A stretch of DNA of 35,507 bases from Microvirga soli (GTDB taxonomy: Bacteria; Pseudomonadota; Alphaproteobacteria; Rhizobiales; Beijerinckiaceae). Positions 7,836 through 16,615 of the stretch are shown here, piece after piece. Made by a program: the position numbers and the translations under genes. Location of the stretch: contig NZ_JAERQE010000044.1 of NCBI RefSeq assembly GCF_016734765.1, forward strand, positions 1 to 35,507. Reading direction: 5' to 3'. Every line of letters starts with the position of its first letter. Positions within the stretch are counted from its first letter, which is position 1. The notes under the pieces were generated by a model. That model was not told the DNA's origin and did not search any database. It was given only the letters and a program-made list of their open reading frames with translations.

Positions 7836-8425
7836 CAGGTCGTACCTTTTCCCCATGGATTATCCTCAGCGCCGTTATGCTGGCACTTGGCATGACGCTC
7901 CCGCAGACGGTGCAGGCCAGCCCTGCAGGGCATGAGCGGCCCCCTCTCGGTGTCACATTGGATCCTCTGTTCCAACTCACGGCTCATCACGGTCGGCCGG
8001 TCACACGTGCTGACCTGCGCGGCAAGCCCTTCGTGGTCCTGTTCGGCTACACGAACTGCGACGATGTCTGCCCCACCTCCTTGTTTGAGGTCTCGGTTCT
8101 CCTGAGCCGGCTGGGATCGCAGGGCGATCGCCTGCCGGTTCTGTTCGTGACGGTCGATCCGGAGCATGACACCCCGGACCAACTGAAGTCATATCTCGAG
8201 GCATTTGACAGCCGGATCGTCGGCCTGACAGGATCGCGGGATCAGGTTGCTGCCGTCGCGGTAGCGTTTGCGGCACCGCTCAACAAGGTGCAAGCCGGAG
8301 AAGACGACAAGAAGCACCTGTCGCAGTTGTTCTTCATGGACCGGTATGGGCTGCTGGCAAGGCCAGTGAACTATACCGCACCAGAAACGGCCGGAGCCGT
8401 GGCAAAGCGATTGCTGGCACAATAG
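7832..8425 (+). CDS. SCO1/SenC-family copper chaperone or thiol reductase (second copy)
   Basis: A 197-residue second SCO protein with an N-terminal hydrophobic signal (about 9-27, ending VQAS). The copper motif is complete: NCDDVCP (C76 and C80) and the distal His in HLSQLFFMD (H162). The spacing from His to Asp is as in other SCO proteins, although the usual VDH is replaced by KKH. The GTG start overlaps the TGA of the first SCO gene by four bases and is preceded by GGAGGG, so the two are translationally coupled. The two copies differ strongly in sequence, which suggests separate roles (for example metallation versus thiol reduction) rather than recent duplication. Only 18 bases separate it from gspG. 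Confidence 0.85.
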   Translation: MTGRTFSPWIILSAVMLALGMTLPQTVQASPAGHERPPLGVTLDPLFQLTAHHGRPVTRADLRGKPFVVLFGYTNCDDVCPTSLFEVSVLLSRLGSQGDRLPVLFVTVDPEHDTPDQLKSYLEAFDSRIVGLTGSRDQVAAVAVAFAAPLNKVQAGEDDKKHLSQLFFMDRYGLLARPVNYTAPETAGAVAKRLLAQ

Positions 8426-8443
8426 ACCTCCAGGGAGGCACCC

Positions 8444-8989
8444 ATGCGCAATCTTAAGCAGAACCTCCTGCACATCCTTCGCCAGGTGGTACGCCAGGCC
8501 GATAACAGTGACCGCCTCAGTGTTGCTTGGGACCGGCCCAGCCGCAGGCCCACCACCCAGGCAGGGTTCACGCTCGTCGAGGTCATCGTCGTCCTTAGCA
8601 TCATGGGCTTAATCATGGCTTTGGTGGGCCCGCGTGTTCTAGGATACCTTACAGATTCGAAGGAGAAAATGGCGCGGATTCAGGTCGAAACCCTCTCCAA
8701 TGCCGCTGAATTGTTCTTCATCGATAACGGACGATATCCGCTTGAGCCGGAGGGAATCCAAGCCCTGATCACGGCCCCGGCGTCACTGCCTACCTGGCGA
8801 GGCCCCTATTTGAAGGGGATGACGGTGCCTGCGGATCCGTGGGGACGGCCGTATCGCTACTCCAGCAAGGACCGTGGACGCAGCTACGTCATCAGCACAG
8901 AGGGGATGCCTGACCAGGGCGCCGGAACTACGCCCAAGCGCCTGTCATCGGCACGACCTCAGGGTGGTGGGCGGGAGGGCGCCTACTGA
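8444..8989 (+). CDS. gspG: Type II secretion major pseudopilin GspG
   Basis: A 181-residue pseudopilin. It has the prepilin cleavage site G41|FTLVEVIVVLS with Glu at +5 and the N-methylated hydrophobic helix. The globular part has the GspG-type features DNGRYP, GIQAL, W-x-GPY-K and DPWGRPYRY. GspG polymerises into the periplasmic pseudopilus that pushes substrates through the secretin. The leader before the cleavage site is unusually long (41 residues instead of about 6-10). GGGAGG nine bases before this ATG supports the long form, though a GTG near residue 15 could shorten it. The C-terminal tail after STEGMPDQG is Arg- and Gly-rich and longer than usual. The gene overlaps gspL by one base (TGATG). 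Confidence 0.92.
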   Translation: MRNLKQNLLHILRQVVRQADNSDRLSVAWDRPSRRPTTQAGFTLVEVIVVLSIMGLIMALVGPRVLGYLTDSKEKMARIQVETLSNAAELFFIDNGRYPLEPEGIQALITAPASLPTWRGPYLKGMTVPADPWGRPYRYSSKDRGRSYVISTEGMPDQGAGTTPKRLSSARPQGGGREGAY

Positions 8990-10086
8990 TGAGCGGCTCG
9001 CGCGCGATCGCACTCGGCCGCAGCAGCCTTGCGACCTTGTGGCTAAGGGAGTGGAGGACGCTTCGCGACAAGGCTCTGCGCGGCTCATCCGCGTCCCGCC
9101 GTCCGGCTCATCTGCTGCTTGACCTCGACGAGGAGCAGCTAATCGTGATGCTGAGGGAGCCGGACGGTGAGGAGGTCACTCTTGATGCCTGCCCACCGGC
9201 TGCTTGGAGCCGTGAACGCCTGACCCTTGCTGCGCGAAGCGCCTCGTCGCGATCTCGTGGTAGGAAAGTGTTGACGGTTCTGTCCTGTGCACAGGCTGTC
9301 ACGGGATCCCTGTTCGTCCCGCAACAGGCCCGTTCGCAGGCCGAGGACATCATCCGCGATCATCTCCGGCGCAAAATGCCGGTGCCGCTTGAGGATCTAG
9401 TGCTGGGCCACGAGATTCGGACCGCCGCGCAGGGAAAACTCGAGCTGGCCTACCTTGCCGTCCCGAAGCGACAGGTCGAGGGAATCCTGGCTCGCCTGTG
9501 TCTGCGATCAACCGACATTGACGCGCTTCAGGCGCCGGCAAGGACGCATCTGCAGCCGGCGATCGTCATCTATAACGTGCGAGCTCGTGGCACAAAGGAC
9601 TGGGTGCGTCGAGGAATCGCGCTCCTTGGTCTCGTTGCACTTCTAGCTCCCATTGGTGGTTTTGGCATGCAGGCTTGGCAACAAAACCGGATCCTGTCTG
9701 ACCTTGAGGCGCAGGCAATTGCCGCAACTGAGCAGGCCAGAGCATCGACGGATGAGCTCAAAACAATCTACAGTCTGGCAGGCGATCTCGAGCGGTTGAC
9801 AGCAGTCGGGGCCGCCCCGGGCGTGGTAGTGATCTGGGAGGAGCTTGCGCGTCTGTTGCCAGACACAAGTTACCTCTCATCAGTTGAAATTAAAGGCAAT
9901 GAAGTTCACGCTGAAGGTTTGTCAGCCTCCACTTCGGACCTGATCAAACTTATTGAGAACTCACAATATTTGCATGGGGTTTCTTTAACCGGGCCGGTTG
10001 TGTTCGAGCGAGAACACGGAAAGGAGCGCTTCACGCTCAGAGCGCTAATGCGAACGCAACGGTTTCCGGCAGGGGAGGGTGGGTAG
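8989..10086 (+). CDS. gspL: Type II secretion inner-membrane platform protein GspL (PilN-like)
   Basis: A 365-residue protein with a cytoplasmic part (about 1-200), one membrane segment (about 205-225, GIALLGLVALLAPIGGFG), and a periplasmic coiled coil followed by a PilN/ferredoxin-like domain (ELARLLPDTSYLSSVEIKGNEVHAEG). This order is that of GspL, which anchors the GspE ATPase to the inner membrane and pairs with GspM. The start overlaps the gspG stop. The identification rests on domain order and operon position more than on close similarity, as GspL proteins diverge quickly. Confidence 0.8.
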   Translation: MSGSRAIALGRSSLATLWLREWRTLRDKALRGSSASRRPAHLLLDLDEEQLIVMLREPDGEEVTLDACPPAAWSRERLTLAARSASSRSRGRKVLTVLSCAQAVTGSLFVPQQARSQAEDIIRDHLRRKMPVPLEDLVLGHEIRTAAQGKLELAYLAVPKRQVEGILARLCLRSTDIDALQAPARTHLQPAIVIYNVRARGTKDWVRRGIALLGLVALLAPIGGFGMQAWQQNRILSDLEAQAIAATEQARASTDELKTIYSLAGDLERLTAVGAAPGVVVIWEELARLLPDTSYLSSVEIKGNEVHAEGLSASTSDLIKLIENSQYLHGVSLTGPVVFEREHGKERFTLRALMRTQRFPAGEGG

Positions 10087-10087
10087 C

Positions 10088-10642
10088 ATGGCTGCTTTGC
10101 CCGGATCATGGGTGCGTCCGACTGTGTTTCTGGCAGCGCACACCTTAGTGGCGCTTCTCCTCGCCCTAATCGTCATTGTGCCCAGCGTAGGCTTCCTGCA
10201 GGACCAGCGGCACAGGATAGAGCAGAGCAGCCTTGCTTTAGAACGGGCTAACTCCGCCCTTTCGAGGAACGGGGCGGTTGCGGCACTGACCCCTGAACAG
10301 ATCGCTGCGGCGGCCAACCGCTACATCCAAGGGGATAGCGAAGGGCTGCAGAATGCCGATCTCCTCAGTCGGCTTCATCGTGCTGCGCAGGAGCAGAGTG
10401 TAATCCTGAGATCGGCCACACCGCTGGCACCGCGAGAATGGAACGATCGCCGGCTCGTCGGGGCACGCATCGAATTCACGGCATCGACGGAGAAGGTCGC
10501 CCGGTTTATCGCCGGCCTTGAGGATGGAGCTGCGCTGCTGTTCATCGAGCAGGCGAGCCTGTCTAGCGACGTGGATGAGGGTGCCGATACACTTGCTGTA
10601 GTAATTGAAATCTATGGGGTAGCACGATGGACCGAGAGTTAG
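10088..10642 (+). CDS. gspM: Type II secretion platform protein GspM (PilO-like)
   Basis: A 184-residue protein with one N-terminal membrane helix (about 12-37), a coiled-coil stretch (about 38-65, QRHRIEQSSLALERANSAL) and a periplasmic PilO/GspM ferredoxin-like domain (NADLLSRLHRAAQEQ, then an IEFTASTEKVARFIAGLE strand-helix). GspM stabilises GspL in the inner-membrane platform. The ATG at 10088 follows a strong GGGGAGGG stretch. A GTG at 10079 is an alternative start that overlaps the end of gspL. It overlaps the next gene by 16 bases. Position between gspL and the GspN/C-like gene supports the call. Confidence 0.75.
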   Translation: MAALPGSWVRPTVFLAAHTLVALLLALIVIVPSVGFLQDQRHRIEQSSLALERANSALSRNGAVAALTPEQIAAAANRYIQGDSEGLQNADLLSRLHRAAQEQSVILRSATPLAPREWNDRRLVGARIEFTASTEKVARFIAGLEDGAALLFIEQASLSSDVDEGADTLAVVIEIYGVARWTES

Positions 10643-11166
10643 CGGGAGCGCGCCCCTCCTGGCATGGGGCCCTGGCGCTGTGCACCCTGGTTGGATTGGC
10701 CGCCGGTTCAATTCATGTTGCGTGGGGAGGGGTGAGATCCCCTCTTCCAGGCGCCCGAACAGCCCCGATAGGAGCCCATGAAGTATCGTCGATCCTGCCG
10801 GCCCTTCGTGCAAAGGGAGAGTCAGCCTTCACACCCGAGGCCTTGATTGCTCGTCCGCTGTTCGCGCCAAACCGTAAGCCATATGAGGAGATTGAGCCTG
10901 CCCCGGAACCAGAACTGGTGGAGCAGCCAGCTCCGCCGCCTCCGCCCGCGCCACCGTCGTACCTTGTGGATGGGGTTATGGTCTTCGCGGAAACCCGGAA
11001 AATCCTGCTCCGGCATCAGCCGCGCGAGCCGGGACAATGGTTGAGCCAGGGAGATAAGACGGGGGAAGGATGGACCATCGTGTCGATCGAGCCTGACGAA
11101 ATCGTATTGAAGCAGGATGACCGGTCTGTCACGCTATCGCCCCGCACGCGGCGGAGCATCCACTAG
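10627..11166 (+). CDS. GspC/GspN-like type II secretion linker protein
   Basis: A 179-residue protein with one N-terminal membrane helix (about 15-34), an RPLFAPNRKP motif and a proline-rich spacer (VEQPAPPPPPAPPSY). A small beta domain follows (LVDGVMVF, RKILLRHQPREPGQW, GWTIVSIEPDEIVLKQ). The last part resembles the HR domain of GspC or the PilP domain, which in T2SS binds the secretin N0 domain and links it to the inner-membrane platform. No PDZ domain is present, so it is a short form. Such genes are annotated either GspC or GspN in alphaproteobacteria, and I cannot choose. It ends the first block of the T2SS train, before a 171-base gap. Confidence 0.7.
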   Translation: MDRELAGARPSWHGALALCTLVGLAAGSIHVAWGGVRSPLPGARTAPIGAHEVSSILPALRAKGESAFTPEALIARPLFAPNRKPYEEIEPAPEPELVEQPAPPPPPAPPSYLVDGVMVFAETRKILLRHQPREPGQWLSQGDKTGEGWTIVSIEPDEIVLKQDDRSVTLSPRTRRSIH

Positions 11167-11337
11167 TCTTCCCCATGCCATGTCATGCGCGCGCTGCAGT
11201 TAAGGATGACTACCGATCGACTCGCTACACCTCTAAAGGGCTATTGTTTGGGCGTCGAAACTCTGAAAGAATTACTCTGAAAGGAATACAGAACATCAAA
11301 AGTATTCATTAGAAATTTATTCATAGGGGCGACGTTC
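11167..11337 (+). promoter_or_regulatory. AT-rich gap before gspD with short direct repeats
   Basis: This is the only sizeable gap in the T2SS train. It contains a tandem direct repeat, ACTCTGAAAG at 11260-11269 and again at 11274-11283 (14-base period), with a related CTCTAAAGG just upstream near 11231. Its base composition is clearly more AT-rich than the flanking genes. It probably holds an internal promoter or regulator site for gspD and following genes. An AGGGGCGAC stretch before GTG 11338 is the likely ribosome binding site. Confidence 0.45.
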
Positions 11338-13596
11338 GTGCGAGTTCTTGAGGCCTGTGCAGTCCTGCGCGCTAGGGTCCGGCGCGACTTCCCCGCTTTT
11401 TTGGCGGCTGCAGCGGCCATTTCGCTGGTCGCGTGCCAGTCCGCCGAACCGATGAGGGGCGCCGGGTTTCCTCAACGTCCAGCGGCCGATGACGGCAAGT
11501 ACAGGCCATTCGGTCTCTACGCCATGCTATCGGATCCAACGGGAGCGACTCCCGCAGAGCGCAGCCGATCCCACCTTGGTACAGGCCTCTTTACAGGGGA
11601 ACCCCGAATTTCAAACGCATCGCTGACAGCGGACAAGCCCCGTGATGGCGGCAGCCATACGCTGAACCTGGTTGATGCCTCGATCACCGAGGCGGCCTCT
11701 GCGGTGCTGGGTGACGTTTTCGGCGTCAACTACACGGTTGATCCGAAGATCGACAGCCGGATTACCCTTCAAACCACAAGGCCCGTTGACAAGGAGGGGA
11801 TTGCGGAACTGTTCGAGTCCTCCCTGCGGACGGTCGGAGCTGCGGTCGTGAGGAACGGTAAGGTGTATCGGATCGTCACCGCCGATCAGGCAACGATGGG
11901 AACTGGCTCCGGAGCGGATCCCGGTGGGCAGGGGATCGGAAATGTCACCCGTGTTGTCCCCCTGCGCTATGTAGCGGCGGCTGAGATGCAGCGCATTCTC
12001 GAGCCGGTTGCGCCTTTCGGGGGTGTGGCCCGCGTGGATGGGTCGCGAAATACTCTGCTCCTGTCCGGCTCCGCTCAGGAGATCGCCACGATGGAGGAGA
12101 CGATTTCCGTCTTCGACGTAAACGTCATGAAGGGCATGTCGTTTGCGGTTGTGCCCATGCGGGGGGTGGATCCCGATGCAATCGTCGAGGATCTCAACAA
12201 GATGTTCGGGGTTGGCGCCGACAGCCCGATGCAGGGGATGGTGCAGTTCATCCCCAATGCACGGCTCAAGTCGATGCTGATCATCTCCAAGCAGCCGCAG
12301 TACCTGCAGGAGGCGCAGGTCTGGGTCCGCCGGCTTGATGAGCAGGCCATCGGGCCGGAGCGGCAGTTTTACACCTATGTGCTGCGCAACCGGCAGGCCA
12401 AGGAACTGGTCGAGGTCCTCAACTCGATCTTCGCCGGTAACGGCGATGCCGAAGAAGGTGCTCAGCCTCTCCCTCCAGTCCAGCGTGCATCGGTCCGCAC
12501 GGCCAATGCAGACAGCGCACAGTTGGAAACGGGCGTAGCGCCGCCTGATCGCTTCGCGATCGTTTCAGCCAGTGGTGCCGCACCCAAAACGTTTGAGCCC
12601 TTTTCCAACGTGCCCCTGGGAGCGGGCGGCGCTGACAGCGCCGCCTTTGGTGCCGGCGGCCCCGGAGGAGGCCGGATCAAGGTCGTAGCGGATCCTGCCC
12701 AGAACGCGCTCCTGATCCTTGCCACCCACACCGATTACAAGCGGATCGAGCGGATCATCGCCAACCTCGACATCATCCCCAATCAGGTGCTGATTGAAGC
12801 CACCATTGCGGAGGTGACACTCAACGACGACCTCAAGTTCGGCGTGCGTTGGTTCCTCCAGAACAAGTCCGGTTCCCGATCGGGCACCTTCACAGATCTC
12901 CTCTCCGGGGCCATCGGCGCCTCACATCCCGGCTTCTCCTTCATCGCCAAGGCGGCGGGGGGACAGATTACGCTCAATGCGCTGAACCAGATCGGGAACG
13001 TGAGGGTTCTTGCCTCCCCCAGCCTGATGGTGCTCGACAAGAAGACCGCCACCCTGCAGATCGGCGACCAGGTGCCGGTGATTACGCAATCCGCCGTGAG
13101 TGTCGCCACCCCGCTGGCGCCCGTGGTGAACTCGGTGTCCTACAAGGATACAGGCGTCATTCTCAGCATAACGCCGCGGATCAATGAGTCGGGCCGCGTC
13201 CTGCTGGATATTGAGCAGGAGGTGTCGACCGTGCAAAGGAATACCACCTCGGGCATCGACTCGCCTTCCTTCGGGCAGCGCCGTGTCAAGACAAGCGTGG
13301 TCGTCAATGACGGGGAGGGCATCACCCTGGGCGGCCTGATCCATGACAGAGCCACCGATGTTGCCACGCAGGTGCCTGTGCTGGGTGATATCCCGATCTT
13401 CGGGAAGGCCTTCCAACACAAGGACAACATCATCGAGAAAACCGAGCTCGTCATCATTCTGACCCCGCGGGTCGTGCGCGATCTGAACGAGGCGCGAGCG
13501 GTGACCGACGAGTACCGGCGCAAAGTCCAAAGCTTCGCACCGAACCGTGATCCCGGCCGCCGCCTCATCAACAATGTCAAGCGGGTGCTGGAATAG
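11338..13596 (+). CDS. gspD: Type II secretion outer-membrane secretin GspD
   Basis: A 752-residue lipoprotein secretin. The N-terminus has a signal peptide and lipobox (SLVAC, Cys33). The N0 and N1-N3 domains follow at about 105-480 (for example LNLVDASITEAASAVLGDVFG, and TRVVPLRYVAAAEMQRIL). The N3 region carries a Gly-, Ala- and Ser-rich insertion (about 365-440). The C-terminal secretin domain has VLIEATIAEV, ASPSLMVLDKKTA and the secretin signature VPVLGDIPIFGKAF ending with LVIILTPRVV. It forms the outer-membrane channel through which folded substrates leave. The lipobox means it may reach the outer membrane without a GspS pilotin, and no gspS gene is seen here. The start codon is GTG with AGGGGCGAC upstream. 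Confidence 0.95.
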   Translation: MRVLEACAVLRARVRRDFPAFLAAAAAISLVACQSAEPMRGAGFPQRPAADDGKYRPFGLYAMLSDPTGATPAERSRSHLGTGLFTGEPRISNASLTADKPRDGGSHTLNLVDASITEAASAVLGDVFGVNYTVDPKIDSRITLQTTRPVDKEGIAELFESSLRTVGAAVVRNGKVYRIVTADQATMGTGSGADPGGQGIGNVTRVVPLRYVAAAEMQRILEPVAPFGGVARVDGSRNTLLLSGSAQEIATMEETISVFDVNVMKGMSFAVVPMRGVDPDAIVEDLNKMFGVGADSPMQGMVQFIPNARLKSMLIISKQPQYLQEAQVWVRRLDEQAIGPERQFYTYVLRNRQAKELVEVLNSIFAGNGDAEEGAQPLPPVQRASVRTANADSAQLETGVAPPDRFAIVSASGAAPKTFEPFSNVPLGAGGADSAAFGAGGPGGGRIKVVADPAQNALLILATHTDYKRIERIIANLDIIPNQVLIEATIAEVTLNDDLKFGVRWFLQNKSGSRSGTFTDLLSGAIGASHPGFSFIAKAAGGQITLNALNQIGNVRVLASPSLMVLDKKTATLQIGDQVPVITQSAVSVATPLAPVVNSVSYKDTGVILSITPRINESGRVLLDIEQEVSTVQRNTTSGIDSPSFGQRRVKTSVVVNDGEGITLGGLIHDRATDVATQVPVLGDIPIFGKAFQHKDNIIEKTELVIILTPRVVRDLNEARAVTDEYRRKVQSFAPNRDPGRRLINNVKRVLE

Positions 13597-13645
13597 GCGG
13601 CAAGGCTTGAGGCCTTGTCTGGGGAGGCGACCTTAGGATCACGCC

Positions 13646-15385
13646 ATGACACAGCAGGTTCGAGCCCAGGGCCATCCATCTGATCCGTATTCAAGTTCCT
13701 TCCGGGACGCCTTTGGCGCTTTCTTGCTCTCGTCCGGCTTCCTGGATCGTGCTTCCGTCGAGCGAGCGCAGCGGGCTGCGGCGACAACCGGGGAACGTTT
13801 CGATCAGGTCCTTACCAAGCTCGGCCTTCTGTCCGAGGGCGACCTCGCGGTCAGCCTTGGGCAATATCTGAACCTGCCCCTCTACACCCCGGGTGGCGAG
13901 CCGCTGCAGCGGCTGCTCGGCGATAGTCTGCCCGCGTCCTTCGTATTGCAGAACCGGATCCTGCCGGTGCGGCTCAATGAGACGGGCCTGACGCTCGCGG
14001 TTGTCGACCCACTCGATCAGGTGCCGCTCGACTCCATGCGGTTCGTCACTGACCATGCCATTCGGCATGAGATCATCACGCCGGCGGATTTCGAGCGAGC
14101 GGCCGAGGCGCTCTATGGGGAGGATGGAGAGGCTTCGCCTGATCGCGCGGCTCCTCAGGGCAGCGAGGACCCGAGCGAACACGACCTGCAGCGGCTACGC
14201 GACAGCGCCAGCGAGGCCCCTGTCATCCGGCTGGTCAACCAGATCATTGCCGACGCGGTGGATGCCCGGGCATCTGACATATACATCGAACCCACTGTGG
14301 AGGCTTTAAGCGTTCGGTTCCGTGTCGATGGCTTGCTGCGCGTCGTCCATGAGGTGCCGGTGCGCCTGCGAGCTGCCGTTATCTCGCGCATCAAGATCTT
14401 GGCGCGGCTCGACATTGCCGAGCGTCGCCTGCCACAGGACGGCCGGGTCAAGCTTGCCATCCGCGGCACGGATATTGACTTCCGGGTGGCGACAATCCCC
14501 ACGGCCGACGGGGAGACAGTGACGCTACGCGTGCTCGACCGCAGTCGAGTCAGGCTCGAGTTCCCGGCCCTCGGCTTCGAAGATCGTCACATCACGCTGC
14601 TCCAGCGGTTGATGGAGCAGCCGAACGGCATCATTCTTGTCACCGGGCCGACCGGCAGCGGCAAGACGACGACGCTTTACACGATGCTCAAGCACGTCAA
14701 TCGATCGACGGTGAAGATCTTCACCGTCGAGGATCCGATCGAGTACCAACTGCAGGGCATCAGCCAGGTTCAGGTTCAGCCTGCAATCGATCTCGATTTT
14801 CCAACCTGCCTGCGAGCAATCCTGCGCCATCATCCCGACATGATCCTCATCGGCGAGGTCCGTGATACGGAAACCGCCCGGATTGCTGTCCAGGCCTCCC
14901 TCACAGGCCATCTGGTGCTCTCGACCCTGCACACGAACAGCGCATCCGAAACCGTCACGCGTCTTATCGATATGGGGATCGAGCATTTCCTGCTGGGATC
15001 GACCTTGCGCGGCATCGTCGCCCAGCGACTTGTGCGCCGCCTGTGCCCGGCCTGTTCCCGCCCGCATGCGGATAGCGCACATCTGACGGCACGTTTATGC
15101 GAGGAGATGCCAGCGCTCCGGTCCCAGGACACGCCGGACCTGCGCCAGCCCGTTGGTTGCGAACAATGCCAGTCGAGCGGCTTCCGCGGACAATTGTCGA
15201 TTGCCGAGATCATTATTGTCAATGATGGCGTGCGGAACCTGATCCTGCAGCGCAAGCCTGCCGCCGACATCGAGCGTCTTGCACGCACCAATGGTTTCAA
15301 TTCGATGTATGAGGATGGTTTGGCCAAGGTCTGGCAGGGGCTAACGACCATCGAAGAGGTCCTGCGCGTAACGCAGGATGCCTAG
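13646..15385 (+). CDS. gspE: Type II secretion ATPase GspE
   Basis: A 579-residue cytoplasmic ATPase. The N-terminal GspE/MshE domain (about 20-165) contains a PLYTPGG segment and binds GspL. The AAA-like motor domain has Walker A GPTGSGKT (334-341), an Asp box (FTVEDPIEY), Walker B ILIGEVRD (Glu404) and a His box (STLHTN). A zinc-binding pair CPAC (C467, C470) and CEQC (C505, C508) is complete, as in true GspE proteins. It powers pseudopilus assembly. It starts 49 bases after gspD and is followed nine bases later by gspF. All catalytic motifs are intact, so the secretion system should be functional. Confidence 0.96.
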   Translation: MTQQVRAQGHPSDPYSSSFRDAFGAFLLSSGFLDRASVERAQRAAATTGERFDQVLTKLGLLSEGDLAVSLGQYLNLPLYTPGGEPLQRLLGDSLPASFVLQNRILPVRLNETGLTLAVVDPLDQVPLDSMRFVTDHAIRHEIITPADFERAAEALYGEDGEASPDRAAPQGSEDPSEHDLQRLRDSASEAPVIRLVNQIIADAVDARASDIYIEPTVEALSVRFRVDGLLRVVHEVPVRLRAAVISRIKILARLDIAERRLPQDGRVKLAIRGTDIDFRVATIPTADGETVTLRVLDRSRVRLEFPALGFEDRHITLLQRLMEQPNGIILVTGPTGSGKTTTLYTMLKHVNRSTVKIFTVEDPIEYQLQGISQVQVQPAIDLDFPTCLRAILRHHPDMILIGEVRDTETARIAVQASLTGHLVLSTLHTNSASETVTRLIDMGIEHFLLGSTLRGIVAQRLVRRLCPACSRPHADSAHLTARLCEEMPALRSQDTPDLRQPVGCEQCQSSGFRGQLSIAEIIIVNDGVRNLILQRKPAADIERLARTNGFNSMYEDGLAKVWQGLTTIEEVLRVTQDA

Positions 15386-15394
15386 GGGCGGCTC

Positions 15395-16615
15395 ATGAAG
15401 TTTCGGTTTGAGGCTTTCGATCAGGCCGGGAATGTCCTTGAGGGTGAGGTGGAGGCCGCTACCGTTCAGGAGGCGCAGGAGCTCGTTCGGTCCCGGGGGA
15501 TCACGCCCTACGCGATCCGTTCTCCGGGATGGCGCGACCTGCTGTTCGGCGAGATCCGCTTCGGAGGCCAGGCCCGGACCGTCGCTGATATACCCCTCGC
15601 CCGGTTCTCACGCGATCTTGCGGTGCTTCTTCAGGCAGGGGTCCCTCTTGATGCCAGCATACGCATCGCCTCTACCACCGCGGAGGACCGTTCTATGCGG
15701 GAGGTCGCCCTTAAACTCCTGGAGGGGATTCTCGAGGGCGGCTCTCTGGCCGAGGTCATGAGCCGAATGGGACGCACGTTCCGGCCCGAGTACATTCGGA
15801 TCGTGCAAGCCGGCGACATCAGCGCCGATCTCGGGCGGGCTCTGCAAGATCTGGCGGACTTGCTCGACCGCCGGGTGGAGATTCGGAGCAAGATCCGGGC
15901 CGCCTTAGCCTATCCGGCGCTTCTCGTGGTGCTTGCGGTGATCTCACTCGGAATTGTCCTTGGTCTTCTCGTCCCGGCAGTCACCCCGATTTTCCTTGAG
16001 AATGGCATGGCCCTTCCAGGTATGCTCGCAGGCATGGAGGCTGTCCGCAGGAACGCACCATCCATCCTCATCCTGGTACTGTTCTGCGCAATCGCCATTG
16101 TTCTGACGCTGGGTGTCGCCCGACGCTACCCGTCTCTGAGAGTTGCTGTCGACCGGCTCTATATTCGCCTGCCGGTCGTCGGAGGCATGGCAGGATTGCG
16201 GGAGGCGGCACGCTTCACCCGAACCCTCGCGACGCTGATCAAGGCCGGCGTTCCGCCGCTTCAGGCGCTTCAATCCTCCTGTCCGCTGGTGAGGAACGAG
16301 CACCTGCGTGGCCTGCTGGAGCGGGCCGTGACAGATGTGCGCGCAGGTGCCACCATCGGCACTGCTCTTGCCACATCGGCTGCCCTGCCTGCCGTCGTTC
16401 AGCAGATGGTGGCCGTCGGGGAGGAGAGCGGACGCCTTCAGGACATGCTGGCCCGAGTTGCCACCATCCTGGAACGGCAGGAACAGACACGGGCGGCGCA
16501 GATGCTGGCAATCCTCACCCCGGCCGTCACGATCCTGGTCGCGGGCATGATTGCCGCAATCATTCTCTCGGTGATGGGAGCAATCCTGTCCCTCAACGAT
16601 CTGGCGCTGCAATGA
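15395..16615 (+). CDS. gspF: Type II secretion inner-membrane platform protein GspF
   Basis: A 406-residue polytopic membrane protein with the two repeated GspF/PilC domains (about 70-190 and 270-395). Each begins with the family pattern FSRDLAVLLQAGVPLDASI and FTRTLATLIKAGVPPLQAL. Three membrane helices are visible (about 170-195, 220-240, 375-400). The N-terminal MKFRFEAFDQAGNVLEGEVEA is typical. GspF is the core of the inner-membrane platform turned by GspE. AGGGGCGG precedes the ATG. It overlaps gspH by four bases (ATGA), showing translational coupling. Confidence 0.95.
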   Translation: MKFRFEAFDQAGNVLEGEVEAATVQEAQELVRSRGITPYAIRSPGWRDLLFGEIRFGGQARTVADIPLARFSRDLAVLLQAGVPLDASIRIASTTAEDRSMREVALKLLEGILEGGSLAEVMSRMGRTFRPEYIRIVQAGDISADLGRALQDLADLLDRRVEIRSKIRAALAYPALLVVLAVISLGIVLGLLVPAVTPIFLENGMALPGMLAGMEAVRRNAPSILILVLFCAIAIVLTLGVARRYPSLRVAVDRLYIRLPVVGGMAGLREAARFTRTLATLIKAGVPPLQALQSSCPLVRNEHLRGLLERAVTDVRAGATIGTALATSAALPAVVQQMVAVGEESGRLQDMLARVATILERQEQTRAAQMLAILTPAVTILVAGMIAAIILSVMGAILSLNDLALQ

